Assembly (NCBI RefSeq): GCF_900112355.1
Contig: NZ_FOLM01000010.1
Span: 62,001-126,000 of the forward strand
Source of the DNA: Streptomyces aidingensis
Lineage (GTDB): Bacteria > Actinomycetota > Actinomycetes > Streptomycetales > Streptomycetaceae
Direction of reading: 5' to 3'
DNA length: 64,000 nt
Below the pieces are notes generated by a model that worked only from the letters and a program-made list of their open reading frames with translations, was not told the DNA's origin and did no database searches. The translations under genes were made by a program, and so were the position numbers. This document shows positions 56,841-64,000 of the stretch, piece by piece; position 1 is the stretch's first letter; the number at the start of each line of letters is the position of its first letter.

Positions 56841-57514
56841 GCGGTGACCAGCTTCTTGAGTACCGAGGTGAAGAATCCGAGGCCGTCGGTGGTGGGCCCG
56901 GTCAGCGGCTCCACGGCGTGCTCCGGGTGCGGCATCAGGCCGACGACGTTGCCGGCGGCGTTGGTGACGCCGGCGATGTCCCGCCGGGAGCCGTTGGGGT
57001 TGACGTCCAGATAGCGGAAGACCACCCGGCCCTCGGCCTCAAGCTCGTCCAGGGTGCGCTCGTCGGCCACATAGCCGCCCTCGCCGTTCTTCAGCGGGAC
57101 GGTGATCTCCTGGCCCCCGGCGTAGTCGGAGGTCCAGGCGGTGGCGGCGTTCTCCACCCGGAGTTTCTGGTCCCGGCAGATGAAGTGCAGATGGTCGTTG
57201 CGGGTGAGCGCGCCGGGCAGCAGATGCGATTCGCACAGCACCTGGAAGCCGTTGCAGATGCCGAGGACCGGCATTCCGGCCTTGGCCTGCTCGATGACCG
57301 TCTCCATCACCGGAGAGAAACGGGCGATGGCGCCGCAGCGCAGATAGTCGCCGTAGGAGAAACCGCCGGGAAGGATGACGGCGTCCACCTGATGGAGATT
57401 TGTGTCACGGTGCCAGAGCGGTACGGCTTCGCCCCCGGCAAGGCGTACCGCCCGTTGTGCGTCCCGGTCGTCGAGAGAACCGGGAAAGGTGACGACGCCG
57501 ATACGGGTGGTCAC
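56837..57514 (-). CDS. purQ: Phosphoribosylformylglycinamidine synthase glutaminase subunit PurQ
   Basis: The 225-residue class I glutamine amidotransferase releases ammonia for PurL. Cys87 lies in PVLGICNGFQVL, and His196 and Glu198 in LMPHPEHAVEP complete the triad. GTG 57514 overlaps the purS stop. GGFSYGDYLRCGAIAR is the usual substrate loop. Confidence 0.96.
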   Translation of the reverse strand: MTTRIGVVTFPGSLDDRDAQRAVRLAGGEAVPLWHRDTNLHQVDAVILPGGFSYGDYLRCGAIARFSPVMETVIEQAKAGMPVLGICNGFQVLCESHLLPGALTRNDHLHFICRDQKLRVENAATAWTSDYAGGQEITVPLKNGEGGYVADERTLDELEAEGRVVFRYLDVNPNGSRRDIAGVTNAAGNVVGLMPHPEHAVEPLTGPTTDGLGFFTSVLKKLVTA

Positions 57515-57801
57515 GGGGCGACCCCCTCGGCCTTCGGCTCCGAAGCGGCTTCCGCGGCGTCCTCGACGCGGACGGTGAAGTTCTCGATCACGGTATTGGC
57601 GAGGAAGGTTTCCGCCATCTCACGGACGCGGGCGAGCACGGCCTCGTCGACCGGGCCCTCCACTTCCAGCTCGAACCGCTTGCCCTGCCGGACGTCGCTG
57701 ATGCCCTGGTAGCCGAGGCGCGGGAGAGCCCGCTGCACCGCCTGGCCCTGGGGGTCGAGGATTTCCGGCTTGAGCATGACGTCGACTACGACGCGAGCCA
57801 C
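57511..57801 (-). CDS. purS: PurS subunit of FGAM synthase
   Basis: The 96-residue protein (ARVVVDVMLKPEILDPQGQA, VQRALPRLGYQGISDVRQGK) bridges PurL and PurQ. It is longer than usual by an acidic-Ala tail. GTG 57801 has GGGAG upstream. TAGAAT read on the minus strand at 57861-57856 is a likely -10 for the operon. Confidence 0.94.
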   Translation of the reverse strand: MARVVVDVMLKPEILDPQGQAVQRALPRLGYQGISDVRQGKRFELEVEGPVDEAVLARVREMAETFLANTVIENFTVRVEDAAEAASEPKAEGVAP

Positions 57802-58157
57802 TGGTACTCCCGGTGGTGTTGGGTGACGCTGCAGGGCAAGACTACCGGGCGAGAAATTCTACGCGAGTAGATTACCGGGGGAACGGCCGGACGACGGCCA
57901 CGCGGTCACGTTCCGGTATCGGAGCCGGAAAGGACTGCGCGGAAACCGGAAAGCGCGTAGTGTTCCCGACTGCGGAGGCGCGGGAAGACAGTCGGACGGC
58001 ACACGGCGGGTTTTCCCGTGGCCGGTACGCTTCCCCGCGCATTGCGGGGGAAGGTAGAAAGAATAAAGACCTGATCCCCAACCAGTGGACCGCGTCGCGT
58101 GTCACCCGGCGATGGCCGGCCGGGGAGACCGAGCGGTCATCGAAAGGACCGATATCC
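57802..58157. other. Divergent intergenic region purS-lsrL
   Basis: The 356 bases hold no gene. Besides the purS -10 (TAGAAT, minus, 57856-57861), a weak plus-strand promoter is visible: TTGCGG at 58042-58047, 16 bases, TAAAGA at 58064-58069, about 90 bases before lsrL. A Cys/Arg-rich plus-strand frame through the region is not credible. The stretch is locally AT-richer (GTAGAAAGAATAAAGACC), compatible with self-binding of an Lsr2-type protein. Confidence 0.45.
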
Positions 58158-58475
58158 GTGGCTCAGAAGGTAGTGGTCACACTCTGGGACGACCTCGATG
58201 ACGGAGAGGCGTCGGAAACGGTCACCTTCGGGCTCGACGGAAAGTCGTACGAGATTGACCTGAGCGAGAAGAACGCGCAGCAGCTCCGGTCCATCTTCGA
58301 GCCCTATCTCGCGGCGGCGCGCCGCCAGACCAAGACCGGCAAGGCGTTCCGCCGTACCGCGGTCGCCCCCGACCCCAAGGCCGTGCGGGCCTGGGCGGAG
58401 GCGAACGGCATGGAGGTACCGGCCCGCGGCCGGATTCCGCGCAAGGTTTACGAAGCCTTCAACGCGGCGCACTGA
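58158..58475 (+). CDS. lsrL: Lsr2-family nucleoid-associated protein (LsrL-type paralogue)
   Basis: The 105-residue protein has an N-terminal dimerisation part (AQKVVVTLWDDLDDGEASE, TVTFGLDGKSYEIDL). Its C-terminal DNA-binding domain contains VRAWAEANGMEVPARGRIP; the RGR is the AT-hook-like minor-groove motif. The short linker and place beside purSQL fit the second paralogue (SCO4076 in S. coelicolor) rather than the main Lsr2. Such proteins silence AT-rich, often foreign DNA. AAAGGA precedes GTG 58158. Confidence 0.92.
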   Translation: MAQKVVVTLWDDLDDGEASETVTFGLDGKSYEIDLSEKNAQQLRSIFEPYLAAARRQTKTGKAFRRTAVAPDPKAVRAWAEANGMEVPARGRIPRKVYEAFNAAH

Positions 58476-58538
58476 GGCGGCTGTTGACTCACGCCGGGAT
58501 CCGCGGGGGCGGTCGCGGCGGCCGGCGCCCGGGCGGAC

Positions 58539-58562
58539 GGCACCGGCCCGGGGACCGGTGCC
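58539..58562 (+). terminator. Hairpin after lsrL
   Basis: GGCACCGG (58539-58546) and CCGGTGCC (58555-58562) form a perfect stem with an 8-base GC-rich loop, 64 bases after the lsrL stop. Confidence 0.5.
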
Positions 58563-58581
58563 GGGCCGGCCCCGCCCTGAC

Positions 58582-58612
58582 TTGCCACTCCCCCGGGGTG
58601 ATCGGCTAGAGT
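58582..58612 (+). promoter_or_regulatory. Promoter of tRNA-Gly(TCC)
   Basis: TTGCCA (58582-58587), 19 bases, TAGAGT (58607-58612). The spacing is long but the hexamers are good, and the tRNA begins 56 bases after the -10. Confidence 0.5.
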
Positions 58613-58667
58613 CTGGAGCACGCCGCGGGGCGGACCGGACGGAAGGCCGGGAAGTCCCGGGAGGCAT

Positions 58668-58739
58668 GCGGGTGTAGCTCAGTAGCAGAGCGCCCCTTTT
58701 CCAAAGGGGAGGCGCAGTGTGCAATTCCTGTCACCCGCT
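58668..58739 (+). tRNA. tRNA-Gly (anticodon TCC) with aberrant T-arm and D-loop
   Basis: Acceptor GCGGGTG/CACCCGC, D-stem GCTC/GAGC and anticodon stem CCCCT/AGGGG with loop TTTCCAA are perfect. The T-arm is not: position 53-58 reads GTGCAA instead of GTTCRA, and the usual 49-65, 50-64 and 52-62 pairs are lost. In the D-loop AGTAGCA replaces the conserved GG by AG. CCA is encoded (58740-58742), unlike the other tRNAs here. The promoter TTGCCA/TAGAGT and intact acceptor argue that it is expressed and not decayed. Confidence 0.85.
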
Positions 58740-58827
58740 CCAGTCGTCGCCATGGCGATGGCCGTCGCACCGGGCAATACCGCGCCATGGTTCATCATGG
58801 GCCAGGCTCCTGCCCCGGTGAGGACAT

Positions 58828-58900
58828 GCGGACGTAGCTCAGTTGGTAGAGCGCAACCTTGCCAAGGTTGAGGTCGCCGGTTCGAGCCCGGTCGTCCGCT
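58828..58900 (+). tRNA. tRNA-Gly (anticodon GCC), copy 1
   Basis: Acceptor GCGGACG with CGTCCGC, anticodon loop TTGCCAA (GCC), T-loop GGTTCGAGCC. Identical to 62954-63026. It lies 85 bases after the aberrant tRNA-Gly and may be co-transcribed with it. Confidence 0.95.
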
Positions 58901-58905
58901 CCGCA

Positions 58906-58940
58906 GAAAGGGCCCGGTCCGCAGCGGACCGGGCCCTTTC
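58906..58940 (+). terminator. Terminator of the tRNA-Gly pair
   Basis: GAAAGGGCCCGGTCC (58906-58920) and GGACCGGGCCCTTTC (58926-58940) are perfectly complementary across a 5-base loop; GCGTTT follows. Confidence 0.85.
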
Positions 58941-59070
58941 GCGTTTCCCCGCACCGCCCCGCCCCGGCCCGGCCCGCTCCGCGTCCGGCCCCCCGCGTCT
59001 GACATTTGTCATCCCGGCCGGTGACAGCCGGCACTGCCGGGCCGGCGCCGGGCCCGGGATGCTGGAGGAC

Positions 59071-60060
59071 ATGAGCGAGCGGGTGATCGAGGTGACCGGG
59101 CTCCGCCGTCGCTACGGGGGACCGGGACCGGAGGGCTTCGAAGCCGTCCGGGGGATGGATTTCGAGGTGCGGCGCGGTGAGGTCTACGCGCTGCTGGGCA
59201 CCAACGGCGCGGGCAAGACCTCCACGGTGGAGCTGCTGGAAGGGCTGGCCCCGCCCACCGCCGGACAGGTACGGGTGCTGGGCATGGACCCCTGCCGGGA
59301 GCGCGGCGCGGTACGCCCGCGGATCGGGATCATGCTCCAGGAGGGCGGCTTCCCGTCCGATCTGACGGTGGCCGAGACGGCCCGGATGTGGGCGGGCTGC
59401 ACCACCGGCGCCCGGCCGGTGGCCGAGGCACTGGACCTGGTGGACCTGGGGCGGCGGGCGGCGGTGCGCGTCAAGCAGCTCTCCGGCGGTGAGCGGCGGC
59501 GGCTGGACCTGGCCATGGCGCTGCTCGGCCGGCCCGAGGTGCTGTTTCTGGACGAGCCGACCACCGGCCTGGACCCCCAGGCACGGCACCGCACCTGGGA
59601 GCTGGTGGCCGCGCTGCGGGAGGAGGGCACCACGGTGCTGATGACCACGCACTATCTGGAGGAGGCGGAGGCGCTGGCCGACCGGCTGGCGATCATGCGG
59701 GAGGGGCGGATCGTGCTCTCCGGCACACCGGCCGAGGTGACGGCGGCGCAGCCGTCGCGGATCCGGTTCCGGCTGCCGGAGGGGATGGCCCCGGCGGAGC
59801 TGCCGCTGGATCTGCCGGCCGCGGTGGAAGGGACGCGGGTGGAGATCCGCACCCGGGACCTTCAGGCCGACCTGACCCGGCTGCTGCTGTGGGCCCGGGA
59901 CGCCGGGGCGGTGCTGGCGGGGCTGGACGCCAGTTCGGCATCCCTGGAGGAAACCTTCCTCCAGGTGGCCGACGGGCCGGCCGGCGCGGACGGCGCGGAC
60001 GGCGCGCAGGGGACGGACGGCACGGGCGGCGACGGCCGGGTGGAACGGGTGACGGCGTGA
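59071..60060 (+). CDS. ABC transporter ATP-binding protein
   Basis: The 329-residue protein has Walker A LLGTNGAGKT (41-50), signature LSGGERRRLDL, Walker B LFLDEPTTGLD and a His switch in TTHYLEEAEA. The C-terminal 90 residues form an extension common in drug or lipid export ATPases, ending in a Gly/Asp-rich tail. ATG 59071 follows CTGGAGG; the frame further upstream runs through tRNA and terminator and is excluded. It is joined to a permease, sensor kinase and response regulator, an exporter regulated by its own two-component system. Confidence 0.9.
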   Translation: MSERVIEVTGLRRRYGGPGPEGFEAVRGMDFEVRRGEVYALLGTNGAGKTSTVELLEGLAPPTAGQVRVLGMDPCRERGAVRPRIGIMLQEGGFPSDLTVAETARMWAGCTTGARPVAEALDLVDLGRRAAVRVKQLSGGERRRLDLAMALLGRPEVLFLDEPTTGLDPQARHRTWELVAALREEGTTVLMTTHYLEEAEALADRLAIMREGRIVLSGTPAEVTAAQPSRIRFRLPEGMAPAELPLDLPAAVEGTRVEIRTRDLQADLTRLLLWARDAGAVLAGLDASSASLEETFLQVADGPAGADGADGAQGTDGTGGDGRVERVTA

Positions 60061-60899
60061 TGAGCGGATACAGCACGACCTCGGTGCTGCTCGGGGTGCC
60101 GATGCGCAAGGGGGCGGGGGCACGGATGCGCTCCCTGGCCAGGGCCGAGCTGACCCTGCTGGTGCGCAACCGCACCGCGCTGTTCACCGCCCTGCTGATG
60201 CCGCTGCTGATGGTGGCCGCCGGGTACTCCGTCTCCCAGGACATGGCGGACGACCTGGCCGAGGGCGGGCTGTCGGTGGGGATGACGGTGGCCAGCGGCG
60301 GGCTGGTGATGATCATGCTGCTGGTCGTCTACAGCAATCTCACCGCCGCCTATGCCGCCCGCCGCGAGGAGCGGGTGCTCAAGCGGCTGCGCACCGGCGA
60401 GCCGACGGACGGGGAGATCCTGGCCGGGATGGCGCTGCCCAGCGTGCTGCTGGCCCTGGCGCAGTGCGTGCTGCTGGTGACGGCCACGGCGCTGCTGATG
60501 GCGGACTCGGTGCCGCGGCAGCCGCTGCCGCTGGCGCTGGGGGCGCTGCTGGGCTGTGTGCTGATGGCCGTGGCCGCGGTGGTGACCGCCTCCTTCACCC
60601 GCAATGCGGAGAGCGCGCAGATCACCGCGGTGCCGCTGTTCCTGGTCTCGGCGGTGCCCGTCTATGTGCCGCTGGAGCTGCTGCCGGACACCCTGGCGGA
60701 TGTGCTGCGGCTGCTGCCGCTGACGCCCTCCCTGGAGCTGATGCGCAGCGGCTGGTCCGGCGGCCTGGACGGCACCGAGCTGCTGCGGGCGCTGGGCCTG
60801 GCGGTGGTTCTGGACGGCGCTGGCGGTGTTTGCTGTACGCCGGTGGTTCCGCTGGGAGCCCCGGCAGTGAACCGGGGCGGCGGCGAGCGGAACGCGTGA
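60060..60899 (+). CDS. ABC-2 type permease with a frameshifted C-terminus
   Basis: The 279-residue frame has six hydrophobic segments (ALFTALLMPLLMVAAGY, LVMIMLLVVYSNLTAAYA, ILAGMALPSVLLALAQCVLL and others) of ABC-2 permeases. After codon 60807 the frame reads LDGAGGVCCTPVVPLG, unlike a membrane helix. Shifting by one base at 60810 gives WTALAVFAVRRWFRWEPRQ and a TGA at 60868-60870, the expected last helix and basic end. One extra base is therefore present, by mutation or sequencing error. Its start overlaps the ATPase stop (TGATG). Confidence 0.8.
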   Translation: MSGYSTTSVLLGVPMRKGAGARMRSLARAELTLLVRNRTALFTALLMPLLMVAAGYSVSQDMADDLAEGGLSVGMTVASGGLVMIMLLVVYSNLTAAYAARREERVLKRLRTGEPTDGEILAGMALPSVLLALAQCVLLVTATALLMADSVPRQPLPLALGALLGCVLMAVAAVVTASFTRNAESAQITAVPLFLVSAVPVYVPLELLPDTLADVLRLLPLTPSLELMRSGWSGGLDGTELLRALGLAVVLDGAGGVCCTPVVPLGAPAVNRGGGERNA

Positions 60900-60976
60900 G
60901 TACGGGATCAGCACGGGAGCGGTACGGGACCGGTCCGGCAGGGCAGGCCGGCGCCGGCGGAGCGGGAGAGGTACGA

Positions 60977-62272
60977 GTGAACGAGGAGCCGGGCCCTGCC
61001 CCCTGGGGCGCGGCGGCCGCCCCGGGCGCCTCCCGGCACACCACGGTGGGCCGGCTGCGCGGCCGGGTGGACCGGTACCGCCGGGCCAGCGGCTACGCCC
61101 GCTTCCACTACTACAGCCGCTGGGGCCTGTATCTGGCGGCCGCGGTGGAGCTGACCGTGCTGGGCCTGTGGGCGGCCAACCAGCGCAACGAGGCCACCCC
61201 CGGCTGGGCCGTCGTGCTGCTGATGCTGCTGGGCGCGGTGCATGCCACGGCCAATCTGCTGCTGATCCGCACCGGTCTGCGGCACTATCTGGGCCAGGAG
61301 CCCTTCCCGGCGCGGCTGCTGACCGGGTTCCTGGCGCTCACCCTGTTCGTGCTGCTGGTGCCGGCGCTGCTGGCCGGGACCGGCCGGATGCCGGCCGAGG
61401 AGGCGGCCCCGGTGTTCGTCTGGTTCGCCATGTTCGCCGCCTCGGTGACCCTGGTCCTGCCGATGCGCCGGGCGGTGCCGGTGATGGCCGGTGTCACGGG
61501 CACCGCCATCCTCACCGGGGCGCTCGCCGGGGTGGAGCGGACGGGGCTGCTGGGCATCCTGTTCGGCTGCCTGCTGGGCAATCTCTGCTTCTCCGCCACC
61601 TTCCGGCCCACCGCCTGGGGGCTGCGGGTGCTCGACGAGCTGCATGCCGGGCGGGAGAGCCGGGCCCGGCTGGCGGTGGCCGAGGAGCGGCTGCGGTTCG
61701 CCCGGGATCTGCACGATGTGCTGGGCCGTAACCTGTCGGTGATCGCGCTCAAGAGCGAGCTGGCCGCGCAGTTGTCGCGGCGGGGATCGGAGACGGCCGT
61801 GGACCAGATGGTGGAGGTGCAGCGGATCGCCCGGGAGTCGCAGCAGGAGCTGCACGCGGTGGTGCGCGGCTACCGGGAGGCGGATCTGGTCAATGAGCTG
61901 GCGGGGGCCCGCGGGGTGCTGGAGGCGGCGGGCATCCGCTGCCGGGTGGAGCAGCCGGCGCAGCCCGCGGAACTGTCGTTGCCGGTGCGGGCCACCCTGG
62001 GCTGGGTGGTGCGGGAGGGTGCCACCAATGTGCTGCGGCATGCCGCGGCCACCGAGTGCACGATCGTGCTGAGCAGCGCGGACGGCCGGGTGCGGCTGTC
62101 CCTGGAGAACGACGGCGCGGACCGCGGCCCGGAGGAGGGGCGGGGCGCCGGCTCCGGCCTGCCGGGGCTGCGGGAGCGGCTGACCGCGCTGGGCGGCGGG
62201 CTGACCGCGCAGCGGGTCGGCGAGGGCCGGTTCCGGCTGGCCGCCGAGGTGCCCGCCGGGGCGGACGCATGA
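60977..62272 (+). CDS. NarL/DesK-type sensor histidine kinase
   Basis: The 431-residue protein has about six membrane helices (YLAAAVELTVLGLWAANQ, WAVVLLMLLGAVHATANLLL and further). The HisKA_3 phosphoacceptor His246 lies in FARDLHDVLGRN, and an HATPase_c domain has GWVVREGATNVLRHAAA and GSGLPGLRERL. GTG 60977 has GGGAGAGG upstream; GTG 60896 would add 27 residues. The regulator gene starts at its stop (ATGA). It probably senses membrane state or the substrate of the neighbouring exporter. Confidence 0.9.
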   Translation: MNEEPGPAPWGAAAAPGASRHTTVGRLRGRVDRYRRASGYARFHYYSRWGLYLAAAVELTVLGLWAANQRNEATPGWAVVLLMLLGAVHATANLLLIRTGLRHYLGQEPFPARLLTGFLALTLFVLLVPALLAGTGRMPAEEAAPVFVWFAMFAASVTLVLPMRRAVPVMAGVTGTAILTGALAGVERTGLLGILFGCLLGNLCFSATFRPTAWGLRVLDELHAGRESRARLAVAEERLRFARDLHDVLGRNLSVIALKSELAAQLSRRGSETAVDQMVEVQRIARESQQELHAVVRGYREADLVNELAGARGVLEAAGIRCRVEQPAQPAELSLPVRATLGWVVREGATNVLRHAAATECTIVLSSADGRVRLSLENDGADRGPEEGRGAGSGLPGLRERLTALGGGLTAQRVGEGRFRLAAEVPAGADA

Positions 62273-62892
62273 CGGGGGCGGCGGGGCCGGTGCGCATTCT
62301 GCTGGCCGATGACGAGCATCTGATCCGGGGGGCGCTGGCCGCGCTGCTGGGCCTGGAGGACGATCTGGTGGTGGTGGCGGAGGCGGCCTCCGGCACCGAG
62401 GCGCTGGCCATGGCCCGGGCGCACCGCCCCGAGGTGGCGGTGCTCGACCTCCAGATGCCGGGCGCGGACGGTGTGACGGTGGCCACACGGCTGCGGGCGG
62501 CGCTGCCGGACTGCCGGGTGCTGATCGTCACCGGGCACGGCCGCCCGGGGGATCTGAAGCGGGCGCTGGCGGCGGGGGTGCGCGGTTTTGTGCCGAAGAC
62601 CGTCTCGGCGCGGCGGCTGGCCGAGATCATCCGCACCGTACATGCCGGAAACCGTTATGTGGACCCGGAGTTGGCGGCGGATGCGATCAGTGCCGGGGAC
62701 TCGCCGCTGACCGACCGGGAGGCCGGGCTGCTGGAGCTGGCGGCGGACGGGGCGCCGATCGCGGAGATCGCCGAGCGGGCGCGGCTGGCGCCGGGGACGG
62801 TGCGGAACTATCTCTCGGCGGCGGCGGCCAAGCTGCATGCGGAGAACCGTCATGCGGCGGTGCGCATCGCCCGGGAAAAAGGTTGGCTATGA
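62269..62892 (+). CDS. LuxR/NarL-type response regulator
   Basis: The 207-residue protein has a receiver with ILLADDEHLIRGAL and phospho-acceptor Asp60 in VLDLQMPG, and a C-terminal helix-turn-helix (TDREAGLLELAADGAPIAEI, ARLAPGTVRNYLSAAAAKL). It is coupled to the kinase by ATGA. It should control the upstream ABC genes. TATGAT at its stop codon may serve as the -10 of the following tRNA-Gly. Confidence 0.92.
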   Translation: MTGAAGPVRILLADDEHLIRGALAALLGLEDDLVVVAEAASGTEALAMARAHRPEVAVLDLQMPGADGVTVATRLRAALPDCRVLIVTGHGRPGDLKRALAAGVRGFVPKTVSARRLAEIIRTVHAGNRYVDPELAADAISAGDSPLTDREAGLLELAADGAPIAEIAERARLAPGTVRNYLSAAAAKLHAENRHAAVRIAREKGWL

Positions 62893-62953
62893 TGGAGGAG
62901 CTTCACGCGGTACGCCACCCGGGAGACGGGTGACGGCCGCGCGAATCACTCCT

Positions 62954-63026
62954 GCGGACGTAGCTCAGTTGGTAGAGCGCAACCTTGCCAAGGTTGAGGT
63001 CGCCGGTTCGAGCCCGGTCGTCCGCT
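62954..63026 (+). tRNA. tRNA-Gly (anticodon GCC), copy 2
   Basis: The sequence is identical to 58828-58900 across 73 bases; the flanks differ. Anticodon loop TTGCCAA. Confidence 0.95.
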
Positions 63027-63033
63027 CGCTTCC

Positions 63034-63070
63034 GAAGAGGCCCGGTCGGTTCCGCCGACCGGGCCTCTTC
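63034..63070 (+). terminator. Terminator after tRNA-Gly copy 2
   Basis: GAAGAGGCCCGGTCGG (63034-63049) and CCGACCGGGCCTCTTC (63055-63070) form a perfect 16-base-pair stem with loop TTCCG. Confidence 0.85.
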
Positions 63071-63171
63071 GCCGTGCGGGGGCGCGGCGCGGCGTGGTGG
63101 GACGGGCGAGAGCCGGGGGCGGAGCAGACTGGTGACCTTCCGTGATCTCGCACGAAGGGAAGCGAACGCTC

Positions 63172-63588
63172 ATGGCCGATATGCCGCCGGCCCCGCAGGT
63201 GTGGCCCTCGCTGCGGGCACATGACGCCAAGCGGCTGATCCAGTTCCTGGTGGAGGCGTTCGGCTTCCGCGAGGTGGTGGTCTTCGAGGAGGGCGACCAT
63301 GTGGCGCATGCGCAGCTCGCCTGGCCGGAGGGCGGCGGCGTGATGCTGAGCTCGGCCAGGGAGGCCGGGCTGGAGGACGAGTGGCCCCTGAAGCCCGGCA
63401 CCTTCGGCGCCTATGCGGTCACCGACCGGGTGGACGAGGTGTACCGGCGGGCCCGGGCGGCCGGCGCGCACATCGAGGTGGAGCCGCGCACCACCGACTA
63501 CGGCGCACGCGAGTTCATCGCCCGGGACACCGAGGGCAACTACTGGAGCTTCGGCGACTACCGGGGCGCCCCCGTGCCCGGCCGGTGA
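63172..63588 (+). CDS. VOC-superfamily (glyoxalase-like) protein
   Basis: The 138-residue product (WPSLRAHDAKRLIQFLVEAF, VAHAQLAWPEGGGVML, RDTEGNYWSFGDYRG) has the paired beta-alpha-beta-beta-beta units of the VOC fold, similar to YycE/PhnB-like members. His and Glu residues for metal binding are present (HAQLAW, ending EGNYWS). ATG 63172 follows GAAGGGAAGCG. The substrate is unknown. It is convergent with another VOC gene at 63589. Confidence 0.8.
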   Translation: MADMPPAPQVWPSLRAHDAKRLIQFLVEAFGFREVVVFEEGDHVAHAQLAWPEGGGVMLSSAREAGLEDEWPLKPGTFGAYAVTDRVDEVYRRARAAGAHIEVEPRTTDYGAREFIARDTEGNYWSFGDYRGAPVPGR

Positions 63589-63999
63589 TCAGCCGCCGGC
63601 CGGGGTGAGCTGCGCGGCTATCAGGGTGGAGCCGAGCGGGTCGCGGAAGTGGAGGGAGCGGCTGTCCGGATCCCGGCGCTCGTTCCACACCGGGACGTCG
63701 TGGGATTTGAGCCGCCGGGCGACCGCGTCCAGATCGTCGGTGTAGAGCACCAGCAGGGGCTGGTCGCCGGTCTGGCGGCCGACCAGGGCGCGCTCGGCCT
63801 CCCCGGTGGCGGGCATCAGCCACAGGCCCGCCGGGTGCGGGCCGGGCAGGCCGATGTGGAGATAGCGGTAGCCGTCCACCGTGCGGTCGTGCAGCACCCG
63901 GAAGCCGAGGACGTCCCGGTAGAAGGCGAGCGGCGGCTCCGGGTCGTCGACCAGGACGACGGTGCGGCCGATGGAACTGAAGAACTGTTCTTCGGTCAT
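63589..63999 (-). CDS. VOC-superfamily (glyoxalase-like) protein
   Basis: The 136-residue protein (TVVLVDDPEPPLAFYRDVLG, FRVLHDRTVDGYRYLHIGL, FRDPLGSTLIAAQLTPAGG) is a typical bacterial VOC protein. It ends head-to-head with the plus-strand VOC gene, their stops almost touching. The start ATG 63999 is at the window edge; the gene appears complete. Substrate unknown. Confidence 0.82.
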   Translation of the reverse strand: MTEEQFFSSIGRTVVLVDDPEPPLAFYRDVLGFRVLHDRTVDGYRYLHIGLPGPHPAGLWLMPATGEAERALVGRQTGDQPLLVLYTDDLDAVARRLKSHDVPVWNERRDPDSRSLHFRDPLGSTLIAAQLTPAGG

Positions 64000-64000
64000 G

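Noticed and set aside
54540..57014. 824-codon plus-strand open frame opposite purL
   Set aside because: PurL on the minus strand is unambiguous; the plus frame is a codon shadow.
58843..59070. N-terminal extension of the ABC ATPase from 58843
   Set aside because: This stretch is tRNA-Gly and its terminator; the ATPase starts at 59071.

Overview
The window is very GC-rich actinobacterial DNA. GTG starts are frequent, stop-start overlaps of the ATGA/GTGA type are common, and the right part matches, from memory of gene order, the Streptomyces coelicolor neighbourhood running from a DEAD-box helicase through hrpA, bldC, vdh, purM, purF and purL-purQ-purS to lsrL. I read it as a Streptomyces chromosome carrying an integrated tailed phage whose right-hand part is in view. 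The left part (terminase, portal, capsid) lies before base 1.

Positions 1-14.9 kb hold the phage late region on the plus strand. It opens with a glycan-type cassette: a nucleotide-sugar-dehydrogenase-like fragment, a DxD glycosyltransferase, a methyltransferase fused to an archaeal-RibK-like domain, an FkbM methyltransferase and a second glycosyltransferase. Head-tail connectors, a major tail protein, two tail-assembly chaperones joined by a -1 frameshift signal (G GGA AAA), an 814-residue tape measure, minor tail proteins, an amidase endolysin and two small membrane proteins follow. This is the layout of a long-tailed siphovirus.

Positions 15-23.4 kb hold the phage control region, mostly on the minus strand and full of DNA-binding proteins: two paralogues sharing an N-terminal helix-turn-helix, a protein with a ribbon-helix-helix tail, an XRE protein, and a remarkable 483-residue protein made of a Cys/His motif and six GcrA-like helix-turn-helix units in tandem. 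Several start sites are preceded by clear promoters overlapped by repeats or palindromes. A small Cys/His protein and a tyrosine integrase form the last plus-strand operon.

Positions 23.5-26.8 kb are accessory DNA of uncertain ownership: a SLOG-like protein coupled to an XRE-TPR regulator, divergent from three small genes, then an XRE gene and a tRNA-Lys whose 3' end faces the accessory DNA. No duplicated attachment core could be found.

From 26.9 kb on the DNA is core chromosome: DEAD-box helicase, lipoprotein, metallopeptidase, a tRNA Glu-Asp-Phe cluster, hrpA, tRNA-Asp, bldC, valine dehydrogenase, purM/purF, a group of small conserved genes (PEBP, DUF2267, DUF2795), a methyltransferase, a pectinesterase-esterase pair with LacI-type operators, a secreted PA14/fibronectin-III protein, a WhiJ/BldB/AbaA-type regulatory triad next to a vapC remnant, the purSQL operon, lsrL, two tRNA-Gly genes (one with an aberrant T-arm), an ABC transporter with its two-component system, a third tRNA-Gly and two glyoxalase-fold genes.
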